64,000 bases of DNA, taken from Marisa cornuarietis (taxonomy: Eukaryota > Mollusca > Gastropoda > Architaenioglossa > Ampullariidae). The notes under the pieces were generated by a model that saw only the letters and a list, made by a program, of their open reading frames with translations, was not told where the DNA came from and ran no database searches. Each line of letters begins with the position of its first letter. Within the stretch, counting starts at the first letter, position 1. This document shows positions 58,401 through 64,000 of this stretch, piece after piece. The position numbers were made by a program, and so were the translations under genes. Location of the stretch: contig SMMW01000148.1 in assembly GCA_004794655.1 (NCBI GenBank), forward strand, positions 558,001-622,000. Direction: 5' to 3'.

Positions 58401-58901
58401 GCATCCCAGTCTTACCAGTTACCCAGAGTTACCACGCGACACATTTCTCTTACGGTTATAATATTTCAAGTTCACAAAATAGCAGTTTTGAGTGTTGTGT
58501 CGCGATTTGGGGGCATTTTTGAGGATTAACTGTCTGGGGATTAAGTGTCTGGGGATTAAGTGTCAGGGGATTAAGTGTCCGGTCACCGTCGAGTTTACAG
58601 TACAATCTTGTAAATGGCATCAGTTATGACTCCCATTTCCTTCCATTAATTATTCCGATTATAATTTTTGTTAGTTTTATGGTTACGCTTTAGCAGGTTT
58701 TTGTATCTTGAACACTTTCTCGCCAGTTTATAGGTGCAGCATATTTAGTTATTTTTCTATCTATCCACAGACGCACCAGTGTTTAGACCGACTTCAACAA
58801 GGAAGCCGCCAGTGGGAGGGGCAGACAACTGCATCGCTAGCCGAACCTTGTTGTTGTGTTGCCTTGTACTGTTGAGACTGTTGGAGACACTGAGAAAATA
58901 G
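23987..58901 (+). CDS. Glypican (GPI-anchored heparan sulfate proteoglycan core), 5'-partial, 8 exons
   Basis: Glypicans are cell-surface heparan sulfate proteoglycans that tune Wnt, Hedgehog, BMP and FGF signalling. The join is 23987-24217 (or 24223), 25019-25245, 28833-28985, 29609-29719, 30011-30285, 52558-52684, 57264-57501, 58771-58901. Every junction is GT-AG and every phase matches, giving about 496 residues after a partial first codon. Ten cysteines are present (residues 89, 144, 154, 157, 170, 174, 181, 245, 309, 324). With four expected in the missing N-terminus this makes the 14 of the family. Spacings C144-C154 (10), C154-C157 (3), C170-C174 (4) and C174-C181 (7) match GPC1/GPC4-type cores as I recall them. 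Four Ser-Gly pairs and a C-terminal hydrophobic tail follow. N-glycosylation sequons lie at N11, N222, N251, N326 and N375. 'LFPPVFDYVL' and 'GCLAKVSEISSSW' lean towards the GPC3/5-Dally branch, but subfamily is uncertain. The signal peptide exon was not found. I see no RxxR convertase site in exons 4-5. Confidence 0.94.
24218..25018 (+). other. Glypican intron A-B
   Basis: No exon inside. Contains a degenerate minisatellite at 24640-24830. Confidence 0.8.
24640..24830 (+). repeat. Degenerate ~45-bp minisatellite in intron A-B
   Basis: Repeating theme: acagattaaattgtta, gattggatcttgtta, acggattgtatcatgtta, aggattaggtcatgg, separated by a/g-rich spacers with acagg. It is related in look to the array at 12180-12380. 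Confidence 0.5.
25019..25245 (+). CDS. Glypican exon B (core, C89 and C144)
   Basis: The acceptor is tgccacag at 25018. The first two bases complete a GAT codon begun in the previous exon. It reads EYHECLQQYEKQIRPFRDVP, the family's 'CL..Y...L+PFGDVP' motif, with FRDVP in place of FGDVP. The helix that follows ('LFQETLKTFTNTI') matches 'ARTFVQAL.....V'. It ends METECRWALVRLQ at a CAG|GTTGGT donor in phase 0. Confidence 0.93.
25246..28832 (+). other. Glypican intron B-C
   Basis: About 3.6 kb. It holds a 638-bp foldback transposon (25919-26556) and (GT)n at 28716-28739. The rest is AT-rich non-coding DNA. Confidence 0.8.
25919..26556. mobile_element. Foldback MITE with 8-bp target duplication (15-bp monomer termini)
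   Basis: CTTAGGAC lies directly on both sides (25911-25918 and 26557-26564). The ends are GGTTCCCGGTCG and, on the other strand, GGTAACCGGTCG. The left inverted repeat spans about 25919-26037 and the right about 26478-26556. They match to their inner ends, where both strands read gacgcatgaa. After the first 7 bp the left end is a tandem array with 15-bp period (ggtcgattcgactag, ggtcagttcgactaa, twice, then diverged), and its expansion explains the longer left repeat. There is no transposase. The 8-bp duplication fits hAT-like or other DNA transposons with 8-9 bp targets. Confidence 0.88.
28833..28985 (+). CDS. Glypican exon C (cysteine-rich lobe)
   Basis: The acceptor is ctgtgccag at 28832 and the donor is CAG|GTGAGT at 28986. 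The exon is 51 codons, phase 0 at both ends. It holds five cysteines: VCAGC, then RPCRGMC, then LNVMRGC. This is the most conserved glypican segment ('YCPHCRG...KPC..YC.NVMKGC'). The loop between the second and third cysteine is four residues longer (extra residues in SLKGAEV) than in the GPC1/GPC4 type I compared. After the last cysteine, LAKVSEISSSWDDLV resembles GPC3 'MAGVVEIDKYWREYI' more than the 'LANQADL..EWNNFI' of GPC1/2/4/6. Confidence 0.95.
28986..29608 (+). other. Glypican intron C-D
   Basis: Short intron with consensus ends. No repeat or exon recognised. Confidence 0.85.
29609..29719 (+). CDS. Glypican exon D (helical core)
   Basis: The acceptor is caatgcag at 29608 and the donor is GAG|GTCAGT at 29720. 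It is 37 codons, phase 0 at both ends. NVSDAIMLAMDDSPRIYDE matches the family segment '+ISDAIMNMQ+N...V...V' that leads to the next conserved cysteine. N222 is a possible N-glycosylation site. Confidence 0.92.
30011..30285 (+). CDS. Glypican exon E (core end, C245/C309/C324)
   Basis: The acceptor is cgcactag at 30010 and the donor is CAG|GTAAGG at 30286, leaving two bases of an AGG codon. It opens VMVKCRSLS, the usual 'V...C' after the amphipathic helix. LSKFRDEVKSLIKYLDDSKGMF matches the 'L..LV.++K.+L...+.F..SLP' helix. DTLCQES and SSRCWNGTAVAR match '..CN....DDRCWNG....RY'. There are sequons at N251 and N326. The region between residues 246 and 275, where many glypicans carry a furin site, has no RxxR here. 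Confidence 0.94.
34127..34202. repeat. (GT)n microsatellite, interrupted
   Basis: Two TG runs (34127-34149 and 34175-34194) separated by a G/A-rich spacer. Confidence 0.85.
35520..35718 (-). mobile_element. tRNA-derived SINE, copy 2
   Basis: On the minus strand the head is ggggaagcggatggccgagt with a good A box. The B box is ggttcaattcc, near consensus. The body has aatgggtacc, gggttggggaaggaaaag and ggagaggagattggcacc, ending in an A run (35521-35528). Body and head align with the copy at 14391-14562. This copy is less decayed. The tRNA part would not close a full acceptor stem by eye, so it is a SINE rather than a tRNA gene. Confidence 0.78.
36213..36258. repeat. (GC)n(GT)n(GA)n compound microsatellite
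   Basis: Consecutive GC, GT and GA dinucleotide runs. Confidence 0.9.
37440..37910 (+). repeat. Degenerate ~40-bp minisatellite, about 11 copies
   Basis: Alternating blocks tttagataaactgg and tttcaggaactgg with a variable atctt spacer. Copies differ by many substitutions, so the array is old. Confidence 0.7.
38565..38636 (+). mobile_element. SINE 3'-end fragment with (CAAC)n tail
   Basis: gctgtgatataaccttatt, then ctggcacagcgttaaacaac, then a (caac/ccaa)n tail. The same core appears on the minus strand at 44490-44690 (gccgtgatatagccttagtt, ctggctcggcgtaaaacac). The 5' tRNA head is missing here. Confidence 0.6.
39307..39396 (+). mobile_element. 'tatagcgc' short dispersed element, copy 1
   Basis: (aat)n followed by atttatatagcgcatttcc, then ctcaatgcgctttacaaag. 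This pattern, a TAA-rich start and facing 'agcgc' and 'gcgctttac' blocks, is a common dispersed repeat in marine invertebrate genomes. It sits just before the satellite at 39416. Confidence 0.6.
39416..40010 (+). repeat. Compound satellite: 36-bp core plus variable (CA)n/(C)n, nine copies
   Basis: Nine copies of a core containing aatggtacagagatatatca followed by a(c/t)a(a/g)aattaatac. Each copy is followed by a CA or C tract of different length, so the period varies from about 55 to 72 bp. Frames of Thr-His or Cys-Val repeats through it are artefacts. Confidence 0.95.
40160..40246 (+). mobile_element. 'tatagcgc' short dispersed element, copy 2
   Basis: aataataatgaaataatg, then ggcttgtatagcgccatatcc, then agctcaaggcgctgacgtc, the same layout as the element at 39307. 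The two copies bracket the compound satellite. Confidence 0.5.
40553..40584. repeat. (GT)16 microsatellite
   Basis: Uninterrupted TG run. Confidence 0.95.
41507..41854. mobile_element. MITE with ~55-bp inverted repeats, TTAA-type target
   Basis: Left end: aggactactggggtgc ... attgggtaaagctca. Right end, on the other strand: aggactaaaggagtgcc ... gattgggtaaagctcag. The left is preceded by TTAA (41503-41506) and the right is followed by TGAA, one change from TTAA. TTAA targets with such short elements fit piggyBac- or Kolobok-type MITEs. No transposase. Confidence 0.65.
42359..42745 (+). repeat. ~44-bp minisatellite, about nine diverged copies
   Basis: The unit agactgacatatatcctgcc is followed by gtgttctgggagctagtgtt and a tgt tail. 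Copies are 40-46 bp with many substitutions. Confidence 0.85.
44490..44690 (-). mobile_element. tRNA-derived SINE, second family
   Basis: On the minus strand the head gggcggtcctgtggcgcaac contains an A box, and the B box is ggttcagttctcg. The 3' core is gccgtgatatagcctta and ctggctcggcgtaaaacac. The core is shared with the fragment at 38565. It differs from the family at 14391 and 35520. Confidence 0.7.
48898..48964. repeat. (CAT)22 trinucleotide repeat
   Basis: Perfect CAT run. A minus-strand frame reads it as poly-Asp, but nothing around it supports a gene. Confidence 0.95.
52413..52452. repeat. (CT)n(CA)n microsatellite
   Basis: Lies about 105 bp upstream of the exon F acceptor. Confidence 0.9.
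52558..52684 (+). CDS. Glypican exon F (linker after core)
   Basis: The acceptor is tttgtgtccag at 52557. The first base completes AGG (Arg332) from exon E across a 22-kb intron. The 42 codons read YTQEVPE, then NSEVKV, then LLQVKDTLTHMRR, matching the family's 'RY...V.G.GL..Q.NNPEV.V......I..I..L+.+...L' after CWNG. The donor is CGG|GTAGGC at 52685, phase 0. The phase match, and the split codon restoring the expected RY motif, support the long-range join. Confidence 0.9.
53347..53392 (+). mobile_element. 'tatagcgc' element relic, copy 3
   Basis: aataataataacagaac, then agagagcatttcctttgcgg, a degraded match to the 5' half of the element at 39307. Confidence 0.35.
53873..53890. promoter_or_regulatory. 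Fused E-box and full CRE palindrome
   Basis: CACGTG at 53876-53881 overlaps the perfect cAMP response element TGACGTCA at 53880-53887. It lies about 750 bp upstream of the candidate alternative first exon, which is a reasonable place for promoter-proximal sites. A further CRE-like half site (TGACGTGA) sits at 54542-54549. Function is inferred only from motif identity. Confidence 0.3.
54634..54675 (+). CDS. Possible alternative first exon encoding a signal-peptide-like segment
   Basis: An ATG in the context gggaccATGc opens 14 codons, MQAWLLLVAVGIFV, ending at a strong donor GTC|GTGAGT (54676). Unspliced, the frame stops after 31 codons. An in-frame TGA at 54547 lies upstream with no other ATG in between. 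The exon ends in phase 0, and the next glypican exon (57264) begins in phase 0, so the two could be joined. The result would be a leader, the Ser-Gly stalk and the GPI signal without the cysteine core. It could instead be the first exon of an unrelated nested gene, or chance. No transcript evidence can be seen here. Confidence 0.3.
55140..56650 (+). mobile_element. Decayed non-LTR retrotransposon, RT domain
   Basis: Pieces in order on the + strand: a linker with FNTDDLPESFKMEEE and EMIFSVK..RSGKKFW (55163-55460, matching 'hS+K..KSGKA.G'); KKGDIS near 55554 with GVALISVLCKIY near 55590 (YRGVALIS..CK+Y); VDFKCVLDIVNRNSLWNI near 55760-55815 (the 'V.FVDF+KAFDTV.R..LW' RT motif with the catalytic region altered); KFAREIGTRGKHGI near 56015; LLLGDAALISETVI (56085-56125), where the FADD box has lost residues; SSYKYLEMYLSTKMSL near 56285; and the post-RT segment near 56480-56580. 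Many stops and shifts. The clade cannot be fixed by eye. Dead copy. Confidence 0.85.
57264..57501 (+). CDS. Glypican exon G (glycosaminoglycan attachment stalk)
   Basis: The acceptor is tgtccacag at 57263 and the donor is ACAG|GTGAGT at 57502. It runs from phase 0 to one leftover base. It begins NLSSLLNADM (end of the core helix, sequon N375) and continues into a disordered stalk. Residues 415-444 hold DDEEL, then four overlapping-free Ser-Gly pairs (S424, S426, S428, S430), then an acidic run (EVDPEVDEEE). Ser-Gly repeats beside acidic residues are the known heparan sulfate acceptor signal. Confidence 0.93.
57585..57848. mobile_element. 264-bp MITE with GGGGCCAGTTGCAC termini
   Basis: Left end ggggccagttgcacaacaca. 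The right end, read on the other strand, is ggggccagttgcacaacacg, followed on both by tttctaa. The inverted repeats are at least 27 bp with one mismatch, then looser. The flanks ctct and ctgt suggest a short or decayed target duplication. The superfamily is not assigned. Confidence 0.82.
58078..58587. mobile_element. Foldback MITE with 9-bp target duplication (15-bp monomer termini)
   Basis: GTCGAGTTT lies directly outside both ends (58069-58077 and 58588-58596). The left end is GAATCCC followed by 15-bp monomers agacacttaatcccc (four, one 14 bp). The right end on the other strand is GGTGACC followed by ggacacttaatcccc, tgacacttaatcccc and agacacttaatcccc. No coding capacity. The layout equals that of the element at 25919-26556, with unrelated monomers. 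Confidence 0.85.
58771..58901 (+). CDS. Glypican exon H (GPI-anchor signal and stop)
   Basis: The acceptor is ctatccacag at 58770. The first two bases complete GAC (Asp454). It reads DAPVFRPTSTRKPP, then GGADNCIASR, then a hydrophobic run TLLLCCLVLL, ending RLLETLRK and TAG at 58899-58901. Small residues around G470-S477 could be the omega site. The hydrophobic run is short (about ten residues) and is followed by charged residues (R489, E492, R495, K496), unlike the usual uninterrupted hydrophobic GPI tail. It is the expected kind of terminus and in phase, but less typical than the rest. Confidence 0.85.
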
Positions 58902-61900
58902 TTGGTGGCGCCAGGGCCGCTGAGTTTGTCTGCTGGACACACAGGGGGGGGGAGGGGGACAACTCGCCGTGACTGTTACGAACGCTAAAACATTTCATCA
59001 TTTAGTCCCAGTCCTCACCACTACCGGCCCTGCAGTGTTACGGTTACACGTGTTACAAGTGGGCGCACCAGTTACGGGAATGCTGACTGGAGTAGGGAAT
59101 AGTGGGTGTGGAGGGGGGGGATACAGTGTATAAAAACTTCTCAAGATTTACTTCAGACGGACTTCAGGGAGTTGTTGGGTGGGTAGGGGCGTTGGTAAGC
59201 AGAAAACTCGTTCACGCGAAGCAACCTCCCACAGTTTTGTCTTGGTGCCAGAGGGCGCCCAAACGCAGTCCAGATGAGAAAATAGTCGACGTGTGTTCGA
59301 CAAGGGAACAAGGGGTTCAGCGACACACGTTTCACTAGCACCTAAGATAACAGGTATTCAGCGAGAAGTTCAAGGGTTACGCAATGCTGAGTCCTGGAGG
59401 GTTGACTACTGATTTCTTCCTCCCTTCCTTTGTGTAAATAGTGTCGACACGTTGTTGGTGTGGGGTGGGGGATGGGGGTTGAACAGAATATTTGACTTGG
59501 CCAGGAGTGAAAATAGCGGGCAGAAATGCAATCTTCTGACATACGAAACGGGCTTGCCGAACTCGTTAGTGTTAGTTATAAATAGCCGGTATGACGTAGT
59601 GAACTGTGGTGGGCGGGGTTAGTTAGAAACCACATACAATGTTGCAGATGTACACCACTCGCGAGTGGGAGGGAGGAACACGCGAGACTGGCGGGGCGAG
59701 GTCGCATCAGGGCATTACAGTAGGGGGGGCCAACCGCTTAGATTGAAATAAGTGTGGAAACCTAATATAACTAACCTTTTGAAGCCTAGAGTTAAATAAG
59801 GCGACAAGGTAAAATAATGGGAGGGGAGGTAACAAGTTGTTCATTAGAGAGATGTGCGTTGGGGAACATGGACATTGCACCAGGTGAGAAATTTCTTTAC
59901 CACACCTCACCTGTGCACTTGGCGTCTGACTGGAAGAACCAGCGCCATGGGCGTGGCTTTATGACGTCATGCTTGAGGCACGTTCACGGTTTTTTTGTTT
60001 TTCTTCACTCGCATCACCCAAGGGCAGCAGGAACTTTATGAGGGGGGTTCGGGAGGCAGCACTGTCCTCGCTGATGTCCATCAGGAAGGAGGACAGTGAC
60101 AATGCGACGCTACGCTCCCCCACCTTCCTACAAGATCACCATCAGTAGCGCGAGGAGGAAAGGTCAAGGGTCATCGTACGGATCTCGGCAAACGGGCCAC
60201 ACGCTGGACAGAAGCAACCGACTTTAATACAGTGGACAACTGAAGAACTCTGGGAAGGAAGGGTGGGGCTAATGCGGACAACCTTCCACCGCGCATGTGC
60301 CAGAAGTTTAAAGACGGCTGTGCCATCCACCCACTTCCACACCCTTGGGTGGCTTGCCAGCGTGTCTGTGTGCGATTAGAAGTCGTAAGTCTCCACAAAA
60401 AAACAAAAATCGTTTTAGAAACACGGTACTTTGATGCGGGTCACGTGACTCTTAAAGGATTTTTTGTTAATGTGTTCCTTCATTTATGGGATTCTATCTT
60501 TCGTCACAGTTGTACGGTCTGTGCCTCAGATAAAAAATGTTCAGGCTGTTTGGGCCTCTAATGAAGAATGGCCTGCTTGAAGATGTTGCTGTGACCGGAT
60601 GTAACTGTTGCTTTTTCTGGAGATAAAGGTAGCCACGATGAATGAAAGAACAATTCTTGGAAGCTTTTTGAAAAAATGTCCCGCAATTAAAAATACAAAA
60701 AATTAGAAAAAAATTGTTGTGAACTAAGGTTTCCTCGCCTTTGTAGTAGCGGCGTCTCTGTGAAGAGCCTGTGTTGCCTGTAGAAAGAGCACAACCTTCC
60801 TGCCGACCTCGCGAATGTGAAGAACTGAAGATAGCACTATATGCAAGACTGGAAAGGTAGAAGAAAACAGTGACAGAACAAAACCAACGCCACGTGTGAT
60901 GAGTGTATTACTTGGCTCACTTACAATTGTCAGTTTGTCTGCCTATCACTATTATTTTCATGGTTATTATTATTATTATTATTATTTAGGTGTGCAGCCG
61001 ATTGTTGTGACATCCGTGAAAAATGACTGTTTTGTCCCTTGCGGACATTTGCCCGCCATTACTGGCTTTGTTCATTATTTTAATCCATCCTGCATTCACT
61101 TTTACTTGCTACTTAGCGAGTTCCGTCAGTTTCGAATGAATCCATGCCCATGATTTGGTGTTTGTGTAAATATGTATCATTAATTGTAGAGTTATTTCTT
61201 GTACAGACTGAACGATTTACCCATTGGACAGGGCCTTGATGTCACGTTCCCGACCCCTGTATGTATCCCCGTCACGATTTCAGCTCGTTTCCAAACACAA
61301 ATGCTGCCCCACACTTAAGAGTGGAAGTCACGAAAGCGATTAGGAAAGGCGGTAGCGTGCATTTTGGAAGCGGTGTTAACATGGTGGCATCGTTGTGCGG
61401 TCAAGGACAGTGAAGACTCGGCCAAGACCAGCTGTCGTTATTGATGTGTGCATTGTTCAGTATGTTGACGTGAGAAACGGTCGTTGGATATTGTGTTCAC
61501 AAGACTTGTTGGTTACATGTAAGCTGCACACTGTCTCAAGCCAACTACGCACTTAAGCATCTCTTGTTTCTTATGTCAGTTTGATGACCATACTATGTAT
61601 ATGAGCAGAAAAACCCCTTCTCATCAGTATATAAGATAATAATAATAATCATAATATTCAGTATGTATTTGGGATAACGCGGCACTGGAGTCAGCTTAAA
61701 AATAATACACTTTGGTTGTTCCCCCCAACCTACTCCCCTGCCTTATCAGCGATTTATTTCGAGATAAACATGGCTAAACTTTACTTTCGATAACTTTGAC
61801 TTTCCACAGGAGTTTAAAATGTTGGATAGACTCGGCTTAAATTAGTGAAAGATTGAACTAGTGAAGGAAAGATGCGACGAGATCGAGGCAGGAGTGGTGC

Positions 61901-62150
61901 TAGTAACTTCCCAAACTAAACCTCTCCGTCGAGATGGGGTAGGAGACATACTGAGGGAAGGAGGTGAAGGTGGAAGGGTGCCTAGTTAAACCAGAGAACT
62001 TGAAGGCTTTCATTCAGAGATACGTGCTGGCGCTGACAGAAGTAGAAGGAAAGCACTAAACTTTGCTTAGACACTGAGACTGTTCATCCTTGTCCATAAC
62101 TCACTTTAACGACAGTGACGATGAAACACCGTGAAGAGGCCTAAATAAAA
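58902..62150 (+). other. Glypican 3'UTR and downstream DNA (extent uncertain)
   Basis: After the stop there is no further recognisable coding sequence. Candidate polyadenylation signals are ATTAAA at 60686-60691 and AATAAA at 62144-62149. Neither can be proven to be used. A (TTA)n run lies at about 60965-60986. Confidence 0.4.
62144..62149 (+). terminator. Candidate polyadenylation signal AATAAA
   Basis: First canonical AATAAA I find on the + strand after the glypican stop, 3.2 kb downstream. Glypican mRNAs often have long 3'UTRs, but an earlier variant signal (60686) may be used instead. Confidence 0.25.
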
Positions 62151-64000
62151 TTCTACATTCACAATCTTATCAAAAGGTTAATTACTTGCTAGTGAATCTC
62201 CGCCCAATAAGTTCATAGACTCGTGCTTTTAGGAAACAGCGAGTCTTTGATAAAGACAACCCACTCTTCTAAGCATCCTCTGGCCGTCGTCTGTTCAAGT
62301 AGACTTTATATCAAAGTGTTTTCCTCCATTCTCCAGCTGAGCAAATTCTGGCACTGTGTCAAAGTTGTACTGGTTTTGTCTGCCTGTACAAGTTCTGCGT
62401 TGGTTCATCACCAACCTCATTAAGTCTGTGTGCACGGGGTGTTTTTCTTTTCTTGGCACGTGAAACTATGAAATATTGTCTGCTACAAAGTCCTTCGTGG
62501 TGCCTTCTTGAGTAGACACCAGCATCAGATTTTTCTCCATTCTCTGGAAACGTGCATTTACACAGAGAAGACAATGGTTTACCCAGTTTAAATCCCGAAA
62601 GATAAACTTGAGCTAGTTCTTTGTTTTTCGGCCAATGATGAACCTTTGGGGTGCGTCTTCCTCCCAATCCGTCTCACCACAAACAGTGTTTCCTGGCAGC
62701 AGAAACTGTTTGATGGTGAACATCCTTAGTGCTGACTGTGACGATGTTGATTAATATTAACGAGTAACAGTGGCAGAAATGGAAGATCTTCCGACGAATG
62801 GTAGGGCAGTAAAAGGTCAATGAAGACTTCAGAACACTACGAAAATCTCATAATTCTTCTAAGGCTTTTCCAGATACACGTAACATCAAGTGAGTGTTTT
62901 ATTTTCGGTTAAGTTTTTCATCTTGATTCGGCACTTGAGACAGAATAGCCTCTAAATCAAAGCACGCTTTTTGTACACCAGCAGTCTGTCAGCCACATGG
63001 GGTCAGTGAGAGCTGATCAAGTTTGCCTCCTTGTCTTTGAATCCTTCCTGACCGTAGTGATGTTCCAGGAACAATATCCTTTTGTTTTTGATTCTTTATT
63101 TGAAATGTTAGGTATCAAGTCGTGCACTTCAATGTATGGGACTGTAGAATGTGCACTTGTGATGACCAGATGACTTAACACTGTCAAATGCATCCTGAAT
63201 ATTGATTGTCCTGTGTACATATGTCACTGTTCAAATGGTCTTAATATTGTGAACCACCATGTAATTGTTCTTGCCGCAGCGTGCACACGCACAGGTTTCC
63301 ACGTGATTTTCTCTCCCTCATTTATTTCACACACACACACACACACACACCATAAAGATGGTCCCATTTCTTGTTCTCGACAACTAACTATAGATAGGCG
63401 TTACTATGTTTAAACTGTTGTGCTGAGAGGACATGCATCATGTTCCTGTGAGTGTTTGCAAATATGTCTGTACTTTATATTCGTACAAACATCTCCGTAT
63501 TTTACATTGATACTAGCAGACTTGTAGCCCATCCTTTTTTGCCCCGAGCTCTTGTGTTTTAGTCATTTCTTTAATTACTTGATGCTGTCATTACAGAAAT
63601 GCGACTTCGTTTTTAGCGTATGATTTCGTGTGATGGACATGGAATGATGATTTACAGACAATTTGTTTTTTACTTGATGCAGCACGCTGCTGTGTATGTG
63701 TGTTGTGTGAGAAAGATAATCTTTTGTGACCTCACCGTTTGCCTCACTGACAGCGAAATTTTGTGTGCATTGGTTAAGCGGAAGTCGCACATTGGACAAG
63801 TTTCGGCGTATGCACGTGCGTTTCACGGTCAGTGTAGAGTTTATGTGAAGATTTGATTTTTCTCTTTTAACTCGGACCTCGGTAATTTGATGTCATTTTG
63901 CTCTCGATTGTCGTACCATTTACAGTCTGGAAACGAAAACTAGAAATGTTCAAGCTAGGGAAACATTTGATCAGTACTTTGAAATAAGACTGGATGCCAC
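62151..64000. other. No recognised gene
   Basis: Only short frames without domains and a (CA)n run at 63330-63350. Confidence 0.5.

Larger units (their letters stand above)
57502..58770 (+). other. Glypican last intron (G-H)
   Basis: 1.27 kb, with more than half of it made of two MITEs (57585-57848 and 58078-58587). Confidence 0.85.

Noticed and set aside
1..64000. CRISPR arrays, bacterial operons or prophage
   Set aside because: The window has spliced exons, LINEs, SINEs and microsatellites, so it is animal nuclear DNA. The tandem arrays have no spacer structure of CRISPR type.

Overview
This is eukaryotic nuclear DNA from an animal. Coding sequence is sparse and split by GT-AG introns, and the window carries decayed LINEs, tRNA-headed SINEs, MITEs and many micro- and minisatellites. 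The repeat flavour (short 'tatagcgc' elements, tRNA-SINEs with a shared core) and the gene type suggest a lophotrochozoan, most likely a mollusc and perhaps a gastropod. The phylum is an inference and cannot be proven from the sequence alone.

I can support one protein-coding gene with confidence: a glypican (GPI-anchored heparan sulfate proteoglycan core protein) on the + strand. It runs from 23987 to the stop codon at 58901, in eight exons whose phases all match: 23987-24217 (or -24223), 25019-25245, 28833-28985, 29609-29719, 30011-30285, 52558-52684, 57264-57501 and 58771-58901. These give about 496 residues. They cover the C-terminal part of the helical core with ten cysteines, the Ser-Gly glycosaminoglycan attachment stretch, and a C-terminal GPI signal. 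The signal peptide and the first N-terminal cysteines are not in these exons and must lie upstream, probably beyond a long first intron. Residue numbers in the entries count from the first complete codon of the first exon seen (23989).

Layout. 1-23986 has no recognised gene. It holds microsatellites, a 44-bp satellite (9278-9895), minisatellites, SINE copies and a decayed LINE with endonuclease and reverse transcriptase remnants (14950-16015). 24218-30010 holds the first glypican introns, one of which contains a 638-bp foldback element with a perfect 8-bp target duplication. 30286-52557 is a 22-kb intron full of minisatellites and small transposons. 52685-57263 is an intron with a possible alternative first exon (54634-54675), in frame with the glycosaminoglycan exon, and a second decayed LINE (55140-56650). 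57502-58770 is the last intron, with two MITEs. 58902-64000 is 3'UTR and downstream DNA.

The observations I rate most interesting are two. (1) Two foldback elements (25919-26556 and 58078-58587) share one architecture, a 7-bp terminus of type GGTNACC followed by an array of 15-bp monomers, yet their monomer sequences are unrelated. (2) A small ATG exon encodes a signal-peptide-like segment and ends at a consensus donor in the same phase as the exon carrying the Ser-Gly repeat. It could give a short secreted or GPI-anchored 'stalk-only' glypican.
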